This document shows, one piece after another, positions 38,683 through 47,413 of a stretch of 64,000 nucleotides of DNA. The position numbers and the translations under genes were made by a program. Location: positions 248,001 to 312,000 of the forward strand of contig NZ_LN648874.1 of NCBI RefSeq assembly GCF_000826185.2, read 5' to 3'. Each line of letters begins with the position of its first letter. Within the stretch, counting starts at the first letter, position 1. Below the pieces are notes generated by a model, which had not been told where the DNA came from, did no database searches, and saw nothing but the letters and a program-made list of their open reading frames with translations. This DNA is from Microbacterium gorillae. GTDB taxonomy: Bacteria; Actinomycetota; Actinomycetes; Actinomycetales; Microbacteriaceae.

Positions 38683-39836
38683 GCCATCGTGCGCTGTTCG
38701 AAGCCGCCGGATGTCGCGTGGTGTCCTGGCGGCGTGCTCAGGACTTCGATGAGAGCCGTCTGACCGAGACGTTCCCGGCGACGGGACGGCCCGGAGTCCG
38801 GGGCCTGGTCGCAAACGTGCGAGACGTCTTCATCGGCACCGCTCCGGGACAGGTCGAGGACATCCGAGCGATCCACGCGGCCGACCCGTTCGACCTCATC
38901 GTGGCCGACGTGATGGCGGTCGGGCCGCCGATCGCGGCCGCGCTGTTGGACGTGCCCTGGGTGACGCTCGGTGTGCTCCCGCTGATGCTGAGCAGTCGGC
39001 ACCTGCCGCCGCCCGCACTCGCGATTCCCCCGGGGCAAGGCGTGCTCGGCCGCTGGCGCGACGCGATTCTGCGCGCGGGCGGAGACCTCGCCGGTGCACC
39101 CCTGCGACGATTGCTGAACAGGCTCCGCGCGGACTACGGGTTGCCCCCGGTCCGCCGGTTCGAGGACGGGTTGCACTCCCGGCTGCTCACGCTCAATGCG
39201 GGTTGCGAGCTCCTCGACGGCGCGCGCCCGGACCTGCCGACGTGGGTGCGCTACATCGGACGCTTCGATTCCGCCCCGGCGACCTTCCCGCCACCGGACG
39301 AGCGCGTCCGGCGTCTGCTCGCCGCCGATGCTCCACTCGTGCTCGTGACGCAGGGAACGTTCGACACCGACCCCGATGACCTCCTTCGACCGACCGTTCG
39401 TGCTCTGGCGGGCGAGCCCATGGCGGTGATCGCCACGATTTCGCCGACGGACCTCGGCTTCGACAGTCCGGCGAACACGGTGGCCGTGCCGACGGTCGCA
39501 TTCGCGGAGGTCCTGGACCGGGTGGCGGTCTACATCACCAACGGCGGATGGGGCGGCACGCTCGAGGCGCTCGAGCACGGTGTGCCCCTCATCGTCGCCG
39601 GAGGCGACCTCGACAAGCCGACGATCGCGATGCACGTCGAGTTGGCCGGCGTCGGAATCAACCTGCGGACGGGCTCGCCCACCGAGCAGGCGATCCGGGA
39701 CGCCACTGGCCGCATCCTCGCGGAGCCCGAGTTCCGGGCTCGTGCCGAGGAGGTCGGCCGACGCCTCCGCGAGCTGGGCGGATCCGGGGCCGGGGCCGCA
39801 GCGATCGTGGCCCTGCTGCAGCCGATGTCGGGGTGA
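38568..39836 (+). CDS. GT1-family (UGT/MGT-like) glycosyltransferase
   Basis: A 422-residue GT-B enzyme. MAHVLVAAVPFAGHARPAAGVAAELVKRGLRVTAYTGERH is the N-terminal acceptor Rossmann start; VLVTQGTFDTDPDDLLRPTVRAL and the C-terminal NGGWGGTLEALEHGVPLIVAGGDLDKPTIAMHVELAGVGINL are the nucleotide-sugar-binding motif of macrolide- or UDP-type glycosyltransferases. Probably glycosylates a small hydrophobic molecule, possibly a xenobiotic. The promoter and 5' end lie in a tandem duplication. Confidence 0.88.
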   Translation: MAHVLVAAVPFAGHARPAAGVAAELVKRGLRVTAYTGERHRALFEAAGCRVVSWRRAQDFDESRLTETFPATGRPGVRGLVANVRDVFIGTAPGQVEDIRAIHAADPFDLIVADVMAVGPPIAAALLDVPWVTLGVLPLMLSSRHLPPPALAIPPGQGVLGRWRDAILRAGGDLAGAPLRRLLNRLRADYGLPPVRRFEDGLHSRLLTLNAGCELLDGARPDLPTWVRYIGRFDSAPATFPPPDERVRRLLAADAPLVLVTQGTFDTDPDDLLRPTVRALAGEPMAVIATISPTDLGFDSPANTVAVPTVAFAEVLDRVAVYITNGGWGGTLEALEHGVPLIVAGGDLDKPTIAMHVELAGVGINLRTGSPTEQAIRDATGRILAEPEFRARAEEVGRRLRELGGSGAGAAAIVALLQPMSG

Positions 39837-39859
39837 CACCGCCGCTGCGCGGCACCCCG
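39829..39859 (+). terminator. possible terminator at glycosyltransferase 3' end
   Basis: CGGGGTG...CACCCCG outer arms with inner GCCGC-TGC-GCGGC stem, overlapping the stop codon, between convergent genes. No T tract. Confidence 0.4.
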
Positions 39860-39872
39860 GGCTCACGCCACC

Positions 39873-40493
39873 TCAGCCGAACAGTTGTGTCTCGATCTGG
39901 TCCGCCCACGTCGCAGCGTCGAGATTGGACCAGCTCACATCCAGCCAGACGCCATCCCGGTACACGGCCTTGCCGCCGACGGGGTAAGCGTTGCCCTGGT
40001 AGTCGCCCTGCCGGTCGGTGCGGCACATCGGGTAGCCGGCGGATTCGTCGCAGGTGGTTCCCTCCGTGGTGGCCAGCTGCGCGAACGCCGCCGTGACCGC
40101 CGCTGCCTCCGCGTGGCCGATGCGCACGGAGATGCCGGTGACATCGCCGGCGAACCAGCTGCAGGACAGGTCGATCGTGGCGCCGGCCGGCGTGTTCGGG
40201 CCGGCCTCCGGGGACGGGTCCGGCTGCGGCTGGACATGTTCGAGAATCGCCTCGCGCGTCGCCGCCTCCCCGAGGTCGTCGCAGGACGCCGGAATCGTCA
40301 CCGTCGTCGGCGCTTCGGTCGTCGGTTCGGTCGTCGGTTCGGTCGTGGGCTCTTCGCTCGTGATCGGTGCCGCGGATGTCGTTGCCGTACCGCTGCCTGT
40401 TCCGGTCGCGCATGCCGTGAGTGCGATTCCCGCGACGGCGAGGAGAGCGAAGGCGCCTGTGGCGCGCAGCGTCGTGGTTCGTGTGTTGCTCAT
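39873..40493 (-). CDS. Secreted lipoprotein of unknown function
   Basis: A 206-residue lipoprotein. The signal peptide ends in a lipobox (VAGIALTAC, Cys28). Then comes a Thr/Glu/Pro-rich linker with TTEPTTEPTTEA encoded by three 12-base DNA repeats, then a small domain with four cysteines (SCDDLGEA, SCSW, TCDESAG, MCRTD) that probably forms two disulfides. Ends WLDVSWSNLDAATWADQIETQLFG. No family recognised. Divergent from gltX. Confidence 0.8.
   Translation of the reverse strand: MSNTRTTTLRATGAFALLAVAGIALTACATGTGSGTATTSAAPITSEEPTTEPTTEPTTEAPTTVTIPASCDDLGEAATREAILEHVQPQPDPSPEAGPNTPAGATIDLSCSWFAGDVTGISVRIGHAEAAAVTAAFAQLATTEGTTCDESAGYPMCRTDRQGDYQGNAYPVGGKAVYRDGVWLDVSWSNLDAATWADQIETQLFG
40314..40349. 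repeat. three 12-base tandem repeats in lipoprotein linker
   Basis: TTCGGTCGTCGG three times (last unit ends GTGGG). Encodes the TTEP linker units; copy number could vary by slippage without frame change. Confidence 0.8.
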
Positions 40494-40635
40494 GGTTCGG
40501 TCCCCCTAGATCCAAGTGCCATGTTCTGGTGAAAGGGTGACACCGCGAGGCGTAGGACGGAAGCGGCGATGTCAAGCTGTGACCTCCTTCCCGACAGGCG
40601 TGGGCGGAAGGCCTCCCGACGTAGAATGGACGGTG

Positions 40636-42144
40636 ATGTCGAACACGCCTGATTCCCGCACCACGACCGCCTCCGGCAGTGACGTCCGCGTCCGCTTCTG
40701 CCCCTCGCCGACGGGCCTGCCGCACGTCGGCATGATCCGGACCGCGCTGTACAACTGGGCCTACGCGCGCCACACCGGCGGCAAGCTCATCTTCCGCGTC
40801 GAGGACACCGACGCCGCCCGTGACAGCGAGGAGAGCTACCGTCAGCTCGTCGACGCGCTGACGTGGCTGAAGATCGACTGGGACGAGGGCGTCGAGGTCG
40901 GCGGTCCGCACGCGCCCTACCGGCAGTCCGAGCGCAAGCCGATCTACGCCGACGTGCTGCAGAAGCTCATCGACGCCGACGCGGTCTACGAGAGCTACTC
41001 GAACGCGGAGGAGATCGACGCGCGCAACGAGGCCAACGGCCGGGCCAAGCAGCTCGGGTATGACAACTACGACCGCGACCTCACCGACGAGCAGAAGGCC
41101 GCGTTCCGCGCGGAGGGTCGCGAGCCCGCCTACCGCCTGCGCGTTCCGGACCAGGACTTCACCTACGTCGACCTCATCCGCGGCGAGGTGACCTTCCCGG
41201 CTGGGTCCTTCCCGGACTTCGTGCTGGTCCGCGCCGGTGGCCACGCCCTCTACACCTTCACCAACCCGGTGGACGATGCGCTGATGGGCATCACGCACGT
41301 CATCCGCGGCGAGGACCTGATGCCCTCGACCGCGCGTCAGCTCGCGCTGTACGCCGCCCTCAACGACGCCGGAGTGACAGACTTCGTTCCGCGTTTCGGG
41401 CACATGCCGCTCGTGCTCGGTGAGACCGGCAACAAGAAGCTGTCCAAGCGCGACCCGAAGGCGGATCTCTTCCTGCAGCGCGAGAAGGGCTTCATCCACG
41501 AGGGCCTGCTGAACTACTTGGCGCTGCTCGGCTGGTCCATCGCCGCCGATCGTGACGTGTTCTCGCTGGACGAGTTCATCGCGGCGTTTGACATCGCCGA
41601 CGTGAACCCGAACCCGGCCCGATTCGACCAGAAGAAGGCCGAGTCGATCAACGGCGACCACATCCGCATGCTCACTGCGGAGGACTTCGCCGATCGTGCG
41701 CTGGCCTACATGACGGACATCTTCGGTGGCGAGCCCTCGGCCGACCAAGCGGCGCTCTTCCGTCGCGCGACGCCGCTCGTGCAGGAGCGTGTGCAGTTGC
41801 TCGGCGAGGTGCCCGGCATGCTCGGATTCCTCTTCACCGACACCGTCACCTATGACGAGGACGCGCTGAAGGGACTGCCCGCGAACACCGGTGAGGTGCT
41901 GGCCGGTTGCGTGGCTGCACTGGCGGACATCCCCGAGGTCGACTTCGATGCGGAGCACGTGCAGGCTGCCCTTTCCCGCGTGCTGGTCGAGGAGCTCGGA
42001 CTGAAGCCGCGCGTCGCCTACGGCCCGCCGCGGGTGGCGATCACCGGCCGCCGCGTGTCGCCGCCGTTGTTCGAGTCCATGGAGCTGCTGGGCAAGAAGG
42101 AGACGCTGCGGCGTTTGGACGCTCTGTCCGCCGCTCGTTCCTGA
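40636..42144 (+). CDS. gltX: Glutamyl-tRNA synthetase
   Basis: A 502-residue class I synthetase. [29 protein letters not shown] holds the HIGH-type motif (HVG), IFRVEDTD follows, and [34 protein letters not shown] the KMSKS equivalent. It is most likely non-discriminating and used with GatCAB in this lineage, which is known of Actinobacteria rather than shown here. ATG (or GTG three bases earlier) lies 5-8 bases after TAGAAT (40622-40627), near-leaderless. The frame open to 40516 lacks signals. Confidence 0.95.
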   Translation: MSNTPDSRTTTASGSDVRVRFCPSPTGLPHVGMIRTALYNWAYARHTGGKLIFRVEDTDAARDSEESYRQLVDALTWLKIDWDEGVEVGGPHAPYRQSERKPIYADVLQKLIDADAVYESYSNAEEIDARNEANGRAKQLGYDNYDRDLTDEQKAAFRAEGREPAYRLRVPDQDFTYVDLIRGEVTFPAGSFPDFVLVRAGGHALYTFTNPVDDALMGITHVIRGEDLMPSTARQLALYAALNDAGVTDFVPRFGHMPLVLGETGNKKLSKRDPKADLFLQREKGFIHEGLLNYLALLGWSIAADRDVFSLDEFIAAFDIADVNPNPARFDQKKAESINGDHIRMLTAEDFADRALAYMTDIFGGEPSADQAALFRRATPLVQERVQLLGEVPGMLGFLFTDTVTYDEDALKGLPANTGEVLAGCVAALADIPEVDFDAEHVQAALSRVLVEELGLKPRVAYGPPRVAITGRRVSPPLFESMELLGKKETLRRLDALSAARS

Positions 42145-42154
42145 AGTGAGTCTT

Positions 42155-42189
42155 CGTGGGGCGTCCGGCGGTTCGCCGGGCGCCCCACG
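42155..42189 (+). terminator. gltX terminator
   Basis: 16-bp stem with one G-T pair (42155-42170 / 42174-42189, loop GTT), 10 bases after the gltX stop. Confidence 0.75.
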
Positions 42190-42217
42190 GCGTTTCGGCC
42201 TGCGGTCGCGAATCGGC

Positions 42218-42223
42218 TAGCCT
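42218..42223 (+). promoter_or_regulatory. -10 box of class V aminotransferase
   Basis: TAGCCT in the gene-free stretch after the gltX terminator; it implies a leader of about 150 bases before the aminotransferase ATG. No riboswitch fold recognised there. Confidence 0.45.
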
Positions 42224-42382
42224 GGTCCGAACCCGGATCGGTCGTGTCGATCCACGCGGAGTCCGGGCGGTGGCGGGACGCACTCTCCTCGCCCCGAGCG
42301 TGTCCAGCAGACCGGCGTCGCGGCTCGCGATCCCGCCGGCGCGCGCTGTCCGCGCCCGCCCGAAGCTCGAGGAGGAGCACCC

Positions 42383-43471
42383 ATGACCCCGTTCCGTCAC
42401 CTGTACGGCCCCGGCCCGACCAACCCCTACGACGAGGCGACCGCCGCGCTCGGCGAACCGCTGCTGGGTCACCTCGACCCCCTGTTCATCGAGCGGCTCG
42501 ACCGCACCTGTGACATGCTCCGCGAGGTGTGGGGGACGGAGAACACGCGCACCCTGCCGCTCAGCGCCACCGGTTCCGGCGGTATGGAGGCGGCCCTGGT
42601 CAACACCGTGCACCCCGGCGATGTCGCCGTGATCGCGGTGAACGGCCTGTTCGGCCTGCGCATGGCGGACATGGCACGGCGTTGCGGCGCCGAGGTCATC
42701 ACCGTCGAGCACGAGTGGGGCACGCCGGTGGACGCGCAGCGTCTGCTTGACGCTCACCCGGCCCCGCAGCTGTACGGCATGGTCCACGCCGAAACCTCGA
42801 CGGGCGTGGTGTCCGATGTCGCCACGCTCGGCGCCGCCAAGGGCGACGCTCTGCTGGTGGTCGACGCGGTGACCTCGATCGCCGGTTCGGAGCTCCGCGC
42901 GGACGACTGGGGAATCGATGTCGGGTACGCCGGGACGCAGAAGTGCATCGGCGTCGCGCCGGGCCTCGCCCCGTTCACGATCAGCGATCGTGCGTTCGAG
43001 CGTCGCGTGACGGAACCCCGCTCCTGGTACTTCGACCTCGGCATGCTCGGCGGTTACGTCACTGCCGGCCCCGGGGCGCGGACGTACCACCACACCGCTC
43101 CGGTTGCGATGGTGGCGAGCCTGGAGGCGGGCCTCCGCCGCGTGCTGGACGAGGGTCTGCCCGCCGTCTGGGCGCGCCACGAGGAAGCCGGCCGCCTCCT
43201 GCAGAACACGCTGGAGGAGCGTGGGTATGAGCTGTTCGCCGCCGAGGGCAGTCGCCTGGCGCAGCTGACCAGCGTGCGGGTTCCGGACGGCGTCGACTCG
43301 GCGGCCGTCCGCCGCTGGCTCCTGACGGAGCGCTCGATGGAGATCGGTGCCGGTGTGGGGGAGTTCGCGAGCACCGTCTGGCGCATCGGCCTGATGGGTC
43401 CGAACGCCACCGCAGAGTCCGCGCTGCGCGTGGCGGACGCGATCGATGAGGCCGTCGCCGCCACGCGCTGA
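42383..43471 (+). CDS. Class V PLP-dependent aminotransferase (alanine/serine-glyoxylate type)
   Basis: A 362-residue enzyme. HLYGPGPTNPYDEATAALGEPLLGHLDPLF, SATGSGGMEAALVN, HAETSTGVVSDV, VVDAVTSIAGSEL (Asp161) and AGTQKCIGVAPG (PLP Lys187) match the alanine-glyoxylate/serine-glyoxylate group. Another possible substrate is 2-aminoethylphosphonate, which uses the same fold, but the sequence does not decide. GGAGGAG ribosome site. Followed by a likely terminator and tRNA-Gln. Confidence 0.85.
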   Translation: MTPFRHLYGPGPTNPYDEATAALGEPLLGHLDPLFIERLDRTCDMLREVWGTENTRTLPLSATGSGGMEAALVNTVHPGDVAVIAVNGLFGLRMADMARRCGAEVITVEHEWGTPVDAQRLLDAHPAPQLYGMVHAETSTGVVSDVATLGAAKGDALLVVDAVTSIAGSELRADDWGIDVGYAGTQKCIGVAPGLAPFTISDRAFERRVTEPRSWYFDLGMLGGYVTAGPGARTYHHTAPVAMVASLEAGLRRVLDEGLPAVWARHEEAGRLLQNTLEERGYELFAAEGSRLAQLTSVRVPDGVDSAAVRRWLLTERSMEIGAGVGEFASTVWRIGLMGPNATAESALRVADAIDEAVAATR

Positions 43472-43486
43472 GGCCGACGCGCCCGG

Positions 43487-43518
43487 CGACGGGCACCGGT
43501 TTGGCCGGTGTCCGTTCG
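43487..43518 (+). terminator. probable terminator of aminotransferase
   Basis: Imperfect stem CGACGGGCACCGG (43487-43499) with CCGGTGTCCGTTCG (43505-43518), between the aminotransferase stop and the tRNA-Gln gene. Confidence 0.55.
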
Positions 43519-43561
43519 TCGGGTAGAGTGGATGACTGTTGCGACAACGGTTGATAACCGG

Positions 43562-43633
43562 TGGGGTATGGTGTAATTGGCAACACGGCTGATTCTGGTT
43601 CAGTTGTTCTTGGTTCGAGTCCAGGTACCCCAG
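43562..43633 (+). tRNA. tRNA-Gln (anticodon CTG)
   Basis: 72 bases. Acceptor TGGGGTA/TACCCCA, D stem GTGT/ACAC, anticodon stem GCTGA/TCAGT around loop TTCTGGT (anticodon CTG, reads CAG), T arm CTTGG-TTCGAGT-CCAGG, discriminator G. CCA is not encoded (CAA follows). It lies at the border of a lower-GC two-gene unit. Confidence 0.95.
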
Positions 43634-43640
43634 CAAGACG

Positions 43641-43690
43641 AAGAAGCCCGGAATTCCGCGAGAAATCGCGGGTCCGGGCTTCTTGCTTTC
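43641..43690 (+). terminator. terminator after tRNA-Gln
   Basis: 12-bp outer stem (43641-43652 / 43673-43684) with an inner CCGCG/CGCGG stem, followed by TTGCTTT. The rest of the gap to 43852 shows no gene or att-like repeat. Confidence 0.8.
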
Positions 43691-43852
43691 CCTCGGTCGG
43701 ATCAGACGATCCCCTCGGAAACCCCAGCCTGTCCCACGGAGGCATGGTCGGGATGCATCGGTAGATGACTGCCGGTGAGCGTGCACTGGTACGCCTCGCG
43801 CGCGGGCTTGAGCTCGCCTCGCGAAGGCACGGCCCATCGGGCGGCTAACTGC

Positions 43853-44992
43853 TCACTCGGTGAATAGGCCAGAGAGCGCGTCCTGGAATGCGAACCGGTC
43901 TACATCGGTGAGTCGAAGGGCATGCCCTGGTGTGCGGTGGAGAATGCCCGTTGCCGACACCATCTTGCGTTCGGTGTTCGCTTCCCCAGCAATGTGGTAC
44001 TCGGCGTCGTCCAGCTCGACCGTGACGTTGCGCGCCTTGTCATTGTCGAGCACGCGGAGCGTTACGCGCCCAACCTCATCGTCCTCGCCGCGGTCGAGGC
44101 GCTTTACGTAGCCGATGAGGGTCTGGCGACCGACTTGTGGTGCGCCCTTGAGGACGCGTTCCACCTCGCGGATGACCGTCACTGCACCATCTTCAAGCGC
44201 GATGGCCTGCGGGGCTTTGAGGGCTGGCAGCCTGCTCGCCCAGCTGAAATTTACCTCGAGTCCGTCGATGCTTTCGGTTTCGAGTGTGTTGGCGACAGCC
44301 TCACAGAGCTCCGCGGAGACTCCGGCACCAACCGCTTCCGTGATACTTCGCGGACTCGGCGCGGCTGATCCATGCGTCAGGTCGCGAACGGCGTTAAGGC
44401 CCTCAGCGAGACGCAGCATCGCGGTGCGAGCGAACGGTTGGTACGTGGCGTCATCGAACAGCACCTCGTCGTCGGCGTACTCCGGACGAAGCATCGGGAG
44501 ACGGCTGATGACCGGGACTATGTAGCTGCCCCGCCGAGTCTGACCCATCCGAACCTTGCGGGCATGGTCGCGAGCGGCGTCTGGGACCCGGTGGCCGAAG
44601 TAGCTTCGCGGCTGAAGCGCTGAACTTGCTGAGGCTTGCATCCCGCGACGGACGGAGTCAATGAAGGTGGCGGCATCGCCGAGAGGGAGCGAATCATCGA
44701 TCTGCCCAGTCGCTCGGAACTCCGCCACGTCAGAGCCCGACTTCGTGACGGCCAGGAGCACGCCAGCGGCATCGGTCTGGAACGCGGCTCCGAGCCGATT
44801 GAGCATCTCGTCCCAGCGAAGCGAAAAGTCGGGGGCGCTCCTGAGTAGAGGTACGACGGCGTCGGCGTTCTGGCCCTGCCACCGTTGGGCGATGTCGCCG
44901 AGGCTGGCGGTGAGCTGCCAGCCTCGAAGAGCGAGCCAGGCGGAGACGTCGACGGGAGCCACAGACTCCTGCGGCAGATCAAGTTCATCCAT
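43853..44992 (-). CDS. Protein of unknown family, second gene of the tRNA-Gln unit
   Basis: A 379-residue soluble protein. No signal peptide or membrane segment. Visible elements: an N-terminal helical part (DVSAWLALRGWQLTASLGDIAQRWQGQNADAVV), an Arg-rich centre (ARDHARKVRMGQTRRGSYIVPVISRLPML), and a C-terminal beta-rich part (GRQTLIGYVKRLDRGEDDEVGRVTLRVLDNDKARNVTVELDDAEYHIAGEANTERKMVSATGILHRTPGHALRLTDVDRF) that could be an OB- or SH3-like fold. Starts within the DUF4365 gene (8-base overlap, ATGGATGA), so they are co-translated. Base composition is lower in G/C than its neighbours. I do not recognise a function. Confidence 0.75.
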   Translation of the reverse strand: MDELDLPQESVAPVDVSAWLALRGWQLTASLGDIAQRWQGQNADAVVPLLRSAPDFSLRWDEMLNRLGAAFQTDAAGVLLAVTKSGSDVAEFRATGQIDDSLPLGDAATFIDSVRRGMQASASSALQPRSYFGHRVPDAARDHARKVRMGQTRRGSYIVPVISRLPMLRPEYADDEVLFDDATYQPFARTAMLRLAEGLNAVRDLTHGSAAPSPRSITEAVGAGVSAELCEAVANTLETESIDGLEVNFSWASRLPALKAPQAIALEDGAVTVIREVERVLKGAPQVGRQTLIGYVKRLDRGEDDEVGRVTLRVLDNDKARNVTVELDDAEYHIAGEANTERKMVSATGILHRTPGHALRLTDVDRFAFQDALSGLFTE

Positions 44993-45473
44993 TGCGCTGC
45001 CACCTCGCAGCTTCAGTGCTCATGAGCGAACGCATCGCATCCGCCGTCAGGAGGTTCGCCACGGGAACTTCCAGCCGGACCGTTGCAGCGTTCGCGGTGG
45101 CGGGCATTCCCGTCAGCGAGAGATAATACGCGCACTTGGCGAGCGTGGTGGCGTCATGATCGGGGACATGCCACGTGGTCGTGTCTGGTCCGAGCACTAT
45201 GAGGGCCAGCACGCCGTGCGCGGAGCGTGTTGTTGAGCGGAGAAGGTTGTAGGTCCGCACGTCCAGATCGTGGATCAGATGTCCGTTCCGGAGTTCGGGG
45301 TTGCTCGTCGCCTTGAGCTGGAAATCGAGCGTGTGCTGGCTGCTGTGGACGGTCATGTCTACACCGCGCTCGTCGTCCGCAACGATCTCGTAAGTGAAGT
45401 CGGCGGAAGCGGCCGCTGCGATGATCCAGGCACGACTGAACCGCTCCTTCTGCTTGGATGCGCCGTCTGCCAT
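44985..45473 (-). CDS. DUF4365-domain protein (possible PD-(D/E)xK-like fold)
   Basis: A 162-residue protein. FTYEIVADDERGVDMTVHSSQHTLDFQLKAT resembles DUF4365, where a D...QxK arrangement (Asp39, Gln52, Lys54) suggests a nuclease-like core; whether it cuts nucleic acid is unproven. DUF4365 occurs in sporadic, often defence- or mobile-element-linked genes. It leads a two-gene unit beside tRNA-Gln. TAGGAT (45483-45488, minus strand) lies 9 bases before the ATG, so a very short leader or none. A 60-base sample (44401-44460) in the partner gene has 38 G/C, against 45 in the LacI gene (45721-45780). Confidence 0.75.
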   Translation of the reverse strand: MADGASKQKERFSRAWIIAAAASADFTYEIVADDERGVDMTVHSSQHTLDFQLKATSNPELRNGHLIHDLDVRTYNLLRSTTRSAHGVLALIVLGPDTTTWHVPDHDATTLAKCAYYLSLTGMPATANAATVRLEVPVANLLTADAMRSLMSTEAARWQRNG

Positions 45474-45655
45474 GGTGACCGAATCCTATCGGGTCGCCTC
45501 CTGCACAGATGCGCATGTTTCCTCGTGTTGGACCCTAGCGGTGGGCGCCGACGTGACGCTTGGAGGGTGTTACAGAATCGGGCTGATCCCGCTTTCCGCA
45601 GCAACCGCGCCATGAAACGGCGGCGGGAGAGAGCGACAGGGTCGTGACCGGACGA

Positions 45656-45678
45656 TAAACTCGCCTGGAACGTTCCCG
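45656..45678 (+). promoter_or_regulatory. LacI gene promoter with operator 1
   Basis: TAAACT (45656-45661) is a good -10 box; CTGGAACGTTCCCG (45665-45678) overlaps the expected transcription start. The 14-base site differs at one base from the perfect palindrome at 52489-52502. Confidence 0.7.
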
Positions 45679-45705
45679 GACGGCTGGGACGCGAGAGCGG
45701 GAGAC

Positions 45706-46725
45706 ATGGCCGAACGCAGACCCAAGGCACCCACGATCGTGGACGTCGCCGCCGCGGCCGGCGTGTCCAAGTCCGCGGTGTCACGAGCGCTCCTCGGCCA
45801 GGGCGAGGTCAGCGTCGCCACCCGCGAGCGAGTGGAGACGGCGGCCAAGGAGCTCGGCTACGTCGCCAACGCGATGGCACGGGGCCTCGTCACCGCGCGC
45901 ACCTCGACGATCGGCGTCATCCTCCGCGATGTGACCCGTCCGTACTACGCCTGGCTCATCAATGGCATGCAGCAGGAGGCCGAGCGGCAGGGCTTCCGCA
46001 TGGTGACCATGACCAGCGCCGGTGAGCTGGAAGTGGAGGACGCCGTCCACGCCCTGGAGACTCTCGTGTCCATGCGGGTGGACGGGATCGTGCTGGCCTC
46101 GGCGCGGCTGCCCTCCTCGGAGCTTCGGCCCTATGTCGGCCGCGTCCCGATCGTCGTCGCGGGACGCCGCGAGGTCGAACCGGGGGTGACGAGCGTCTAC
46201 GGCGACGATGCCGCGGGCGGCCGCGTTCTCGCAGATCGACTTGCGGATCTCGGTCATCGCACCATTGCGGTGCTGCTGGTTGACCAGACGTACTCCCTGA
46301 GCCAGCACACGCGCGGCGTGGCGATGATCGCGCAGGCGCGCGAACGCGGCCTCGATGTTCGGGTCTGGCCGGTCGACGATGACCGGCACGTCCGGGACGT
46401 CCTCGCGCACCAGGACGATGCCGCTGAGGTCACCGCGATCATGTGTCCGACGGACGACGCCGCGGTCGACGCACTGGATCACCTCCGCGAGGCGGGGCGG
46501 ACCGCGCCCGCGGACTGCAGCATCACCGGCTTCGACGGCATCGGGGTCTACAGCTCGCCATTCCTCGGACTCACGACCTTCCGGCAGCCGGTCTCCGAGA
46601 TCGGGCATACGGCGATGGCCCTGCTGACCGCGCGGATCACCGGTGACGCCGCCGGTGATCAGGCTCTCGAACTGCACGGCTCCCTCGTGACAGGTCGCAC
46701 AGCCGGACCGCCGCCGCAACGCTGA
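45706..46725 (+). CDS. LacI-family transcriptional regulator
   Basis: A 339-residue LacI/GalR repressor. APTIVDVAAAAGVSKSAVSRALLGQGEVSVATRERVETAAKELGYVANAMARGLVTARTSTIGVIL has the HTH and hinge helix, followed by the periplasmic-binding-like ligand domain (GIVLASARL, VYGDDAAGGRVLADRLADLGHRTIAVL, SITGFDGIGVYSSPFLGLTTFRQPVSEIG). GGGAGAC precedes the ATG. It faces the 3' end of the phosphoester transporter operon; matching operators at its own promoter and at that operon's promoter suggest it is the local regulator. Confidence 0.92.
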   Translation: MAERRPKAPTIVDVAAAAGVSKSAVSRALLGQGEVSVATRERVETAAKELGYVANAMARGLVTARTSTIGVILRDVTRPYYAWLINGMQQEAERQGFRMVTMTSAGELEVEDAVHALETLVSMRVDGIVLASARLPSSELRPYVGRVPIVVAGRREVEPGVTSVYGDDAAGGRVLADRLADLGHRTIAVLLVDQTYSLSQHTRGVAMIAQARERGLDVRVWPVDDDRHVRDVLAHQDDAAEVTAIMCPTDDAAVDALDHLREAGRTAPADCSITGFDGIGVYSSPFLGLTTFRQPVSEIGHTAMALLTARITGDAAGDQALELHGSLVTGRTAGPPPQR

Positions 46726-46744
46726 GCGCTGCGGCGGCGAACGT

Positions 46745-47413
46745 TCAGGACAGGCGCCAGCTGCGGACGACGTCCCAGGTCAGGGACTGCCAGTAGTCGG
46801 GCGTCCACGCGTCGGCGGTCAGGCGGTACAGGGTCACGGTGTCCCCGTGGAATGAGGCCGGACCGTCGAAGCCGGCGCCGACGAGGAACTCGTGCACCTC
46901 CTGGCGCAACGCATCCGCGCCCTCGAGCTCACGACCGGCGAGCGTCAGGTGCGGGTGGAAGCGCTCGGGTGCGTCGCGACGACGCTGCACCACGTCCCAA
47001 TCACTCGGCGGGAAGACGCGCAGCGGTGCGAGCGCGGTGATCAGCTCGCCACCGAGTGCGCGCAACGGATCGGAGCCGTCCCCCATGCCGGCCAGGGCGT
47101 AGCCGATGCCGTCGCCCGGGCGCTGCCGCAGCCCGAGGTTGCGGACGGTCATCGCAGAGCGCGCGGACAGCACGGCGTCAAGCGTGTCGATCAGGTCTGA
47201 TTCTGGGGCATCGAGTGCGACCGAGCCGACCAGGGTGACGTGCGGCGGATAGCTCGCGGCTTCGCGCAGACCGTACTGTCGCTCCATGACGTGGAACGCC
47301 TCGGCGATGAGGCGCGCGAAGACCGGGGACGGACGCAGGAACACGCCGTAGCGAGGGTCCGCGGTGTTCGCCTCGGCGGTCGCCTCCGCGAGGCGGGGGT
47401 CCACCACCGTCAT
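46745..47413 (-). CDS. 2H phosphoesterase (2'-5' RNA ligase superfamily)
   Basis: A 222-residue protein with the two 2H motifs, PPHVTLVG (His58) and HPHLTLAG, which together form the active site for 2',3'-cyclic or other phosphoester cleavage. It is the last gene of the transporter operon, its ATG overlapping the ATPase stop (ATGA), so it may process an imported cyclic or diester phosphate. Related proteins occur in phosphonate gene sets. A true RNA ligase role is unlikely. Confidence 0.82.
   Translation of the reverse strand: MTVVDPRLAEATAEANTADPRYGVFLRPSPVFARLIAEAFHVMERQYGLREAASYPPHVTLVGSVALDAPESDLIDTLDAVLSARSAMTVRNLGLRQRPGDGIGYALAGMGDGSDPLRALGGELITALAPLRVFPPSDWDVVQRRRDAPERFHPHLTLAGRELEGADALRQEVHEFLVGAGFDGPASFHGDTVTLYRLTADAWTPDYWQSLTWDVVRSWRLS

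Noticed and set aside
42156..42386. 76-codon frame ending in ATGA overlap with the class V aminotransferase
   Set aside because: It starts inside the gltX terminator and is Arg/Ser/Ala shadow-like; the aminotransferase has its own strong ribosome site.
43562..43852. Integration (att) site at tRNA-Gln
   Set aside because: No second copy of the tRNA 3' end and no integrase gene could be found on either side.
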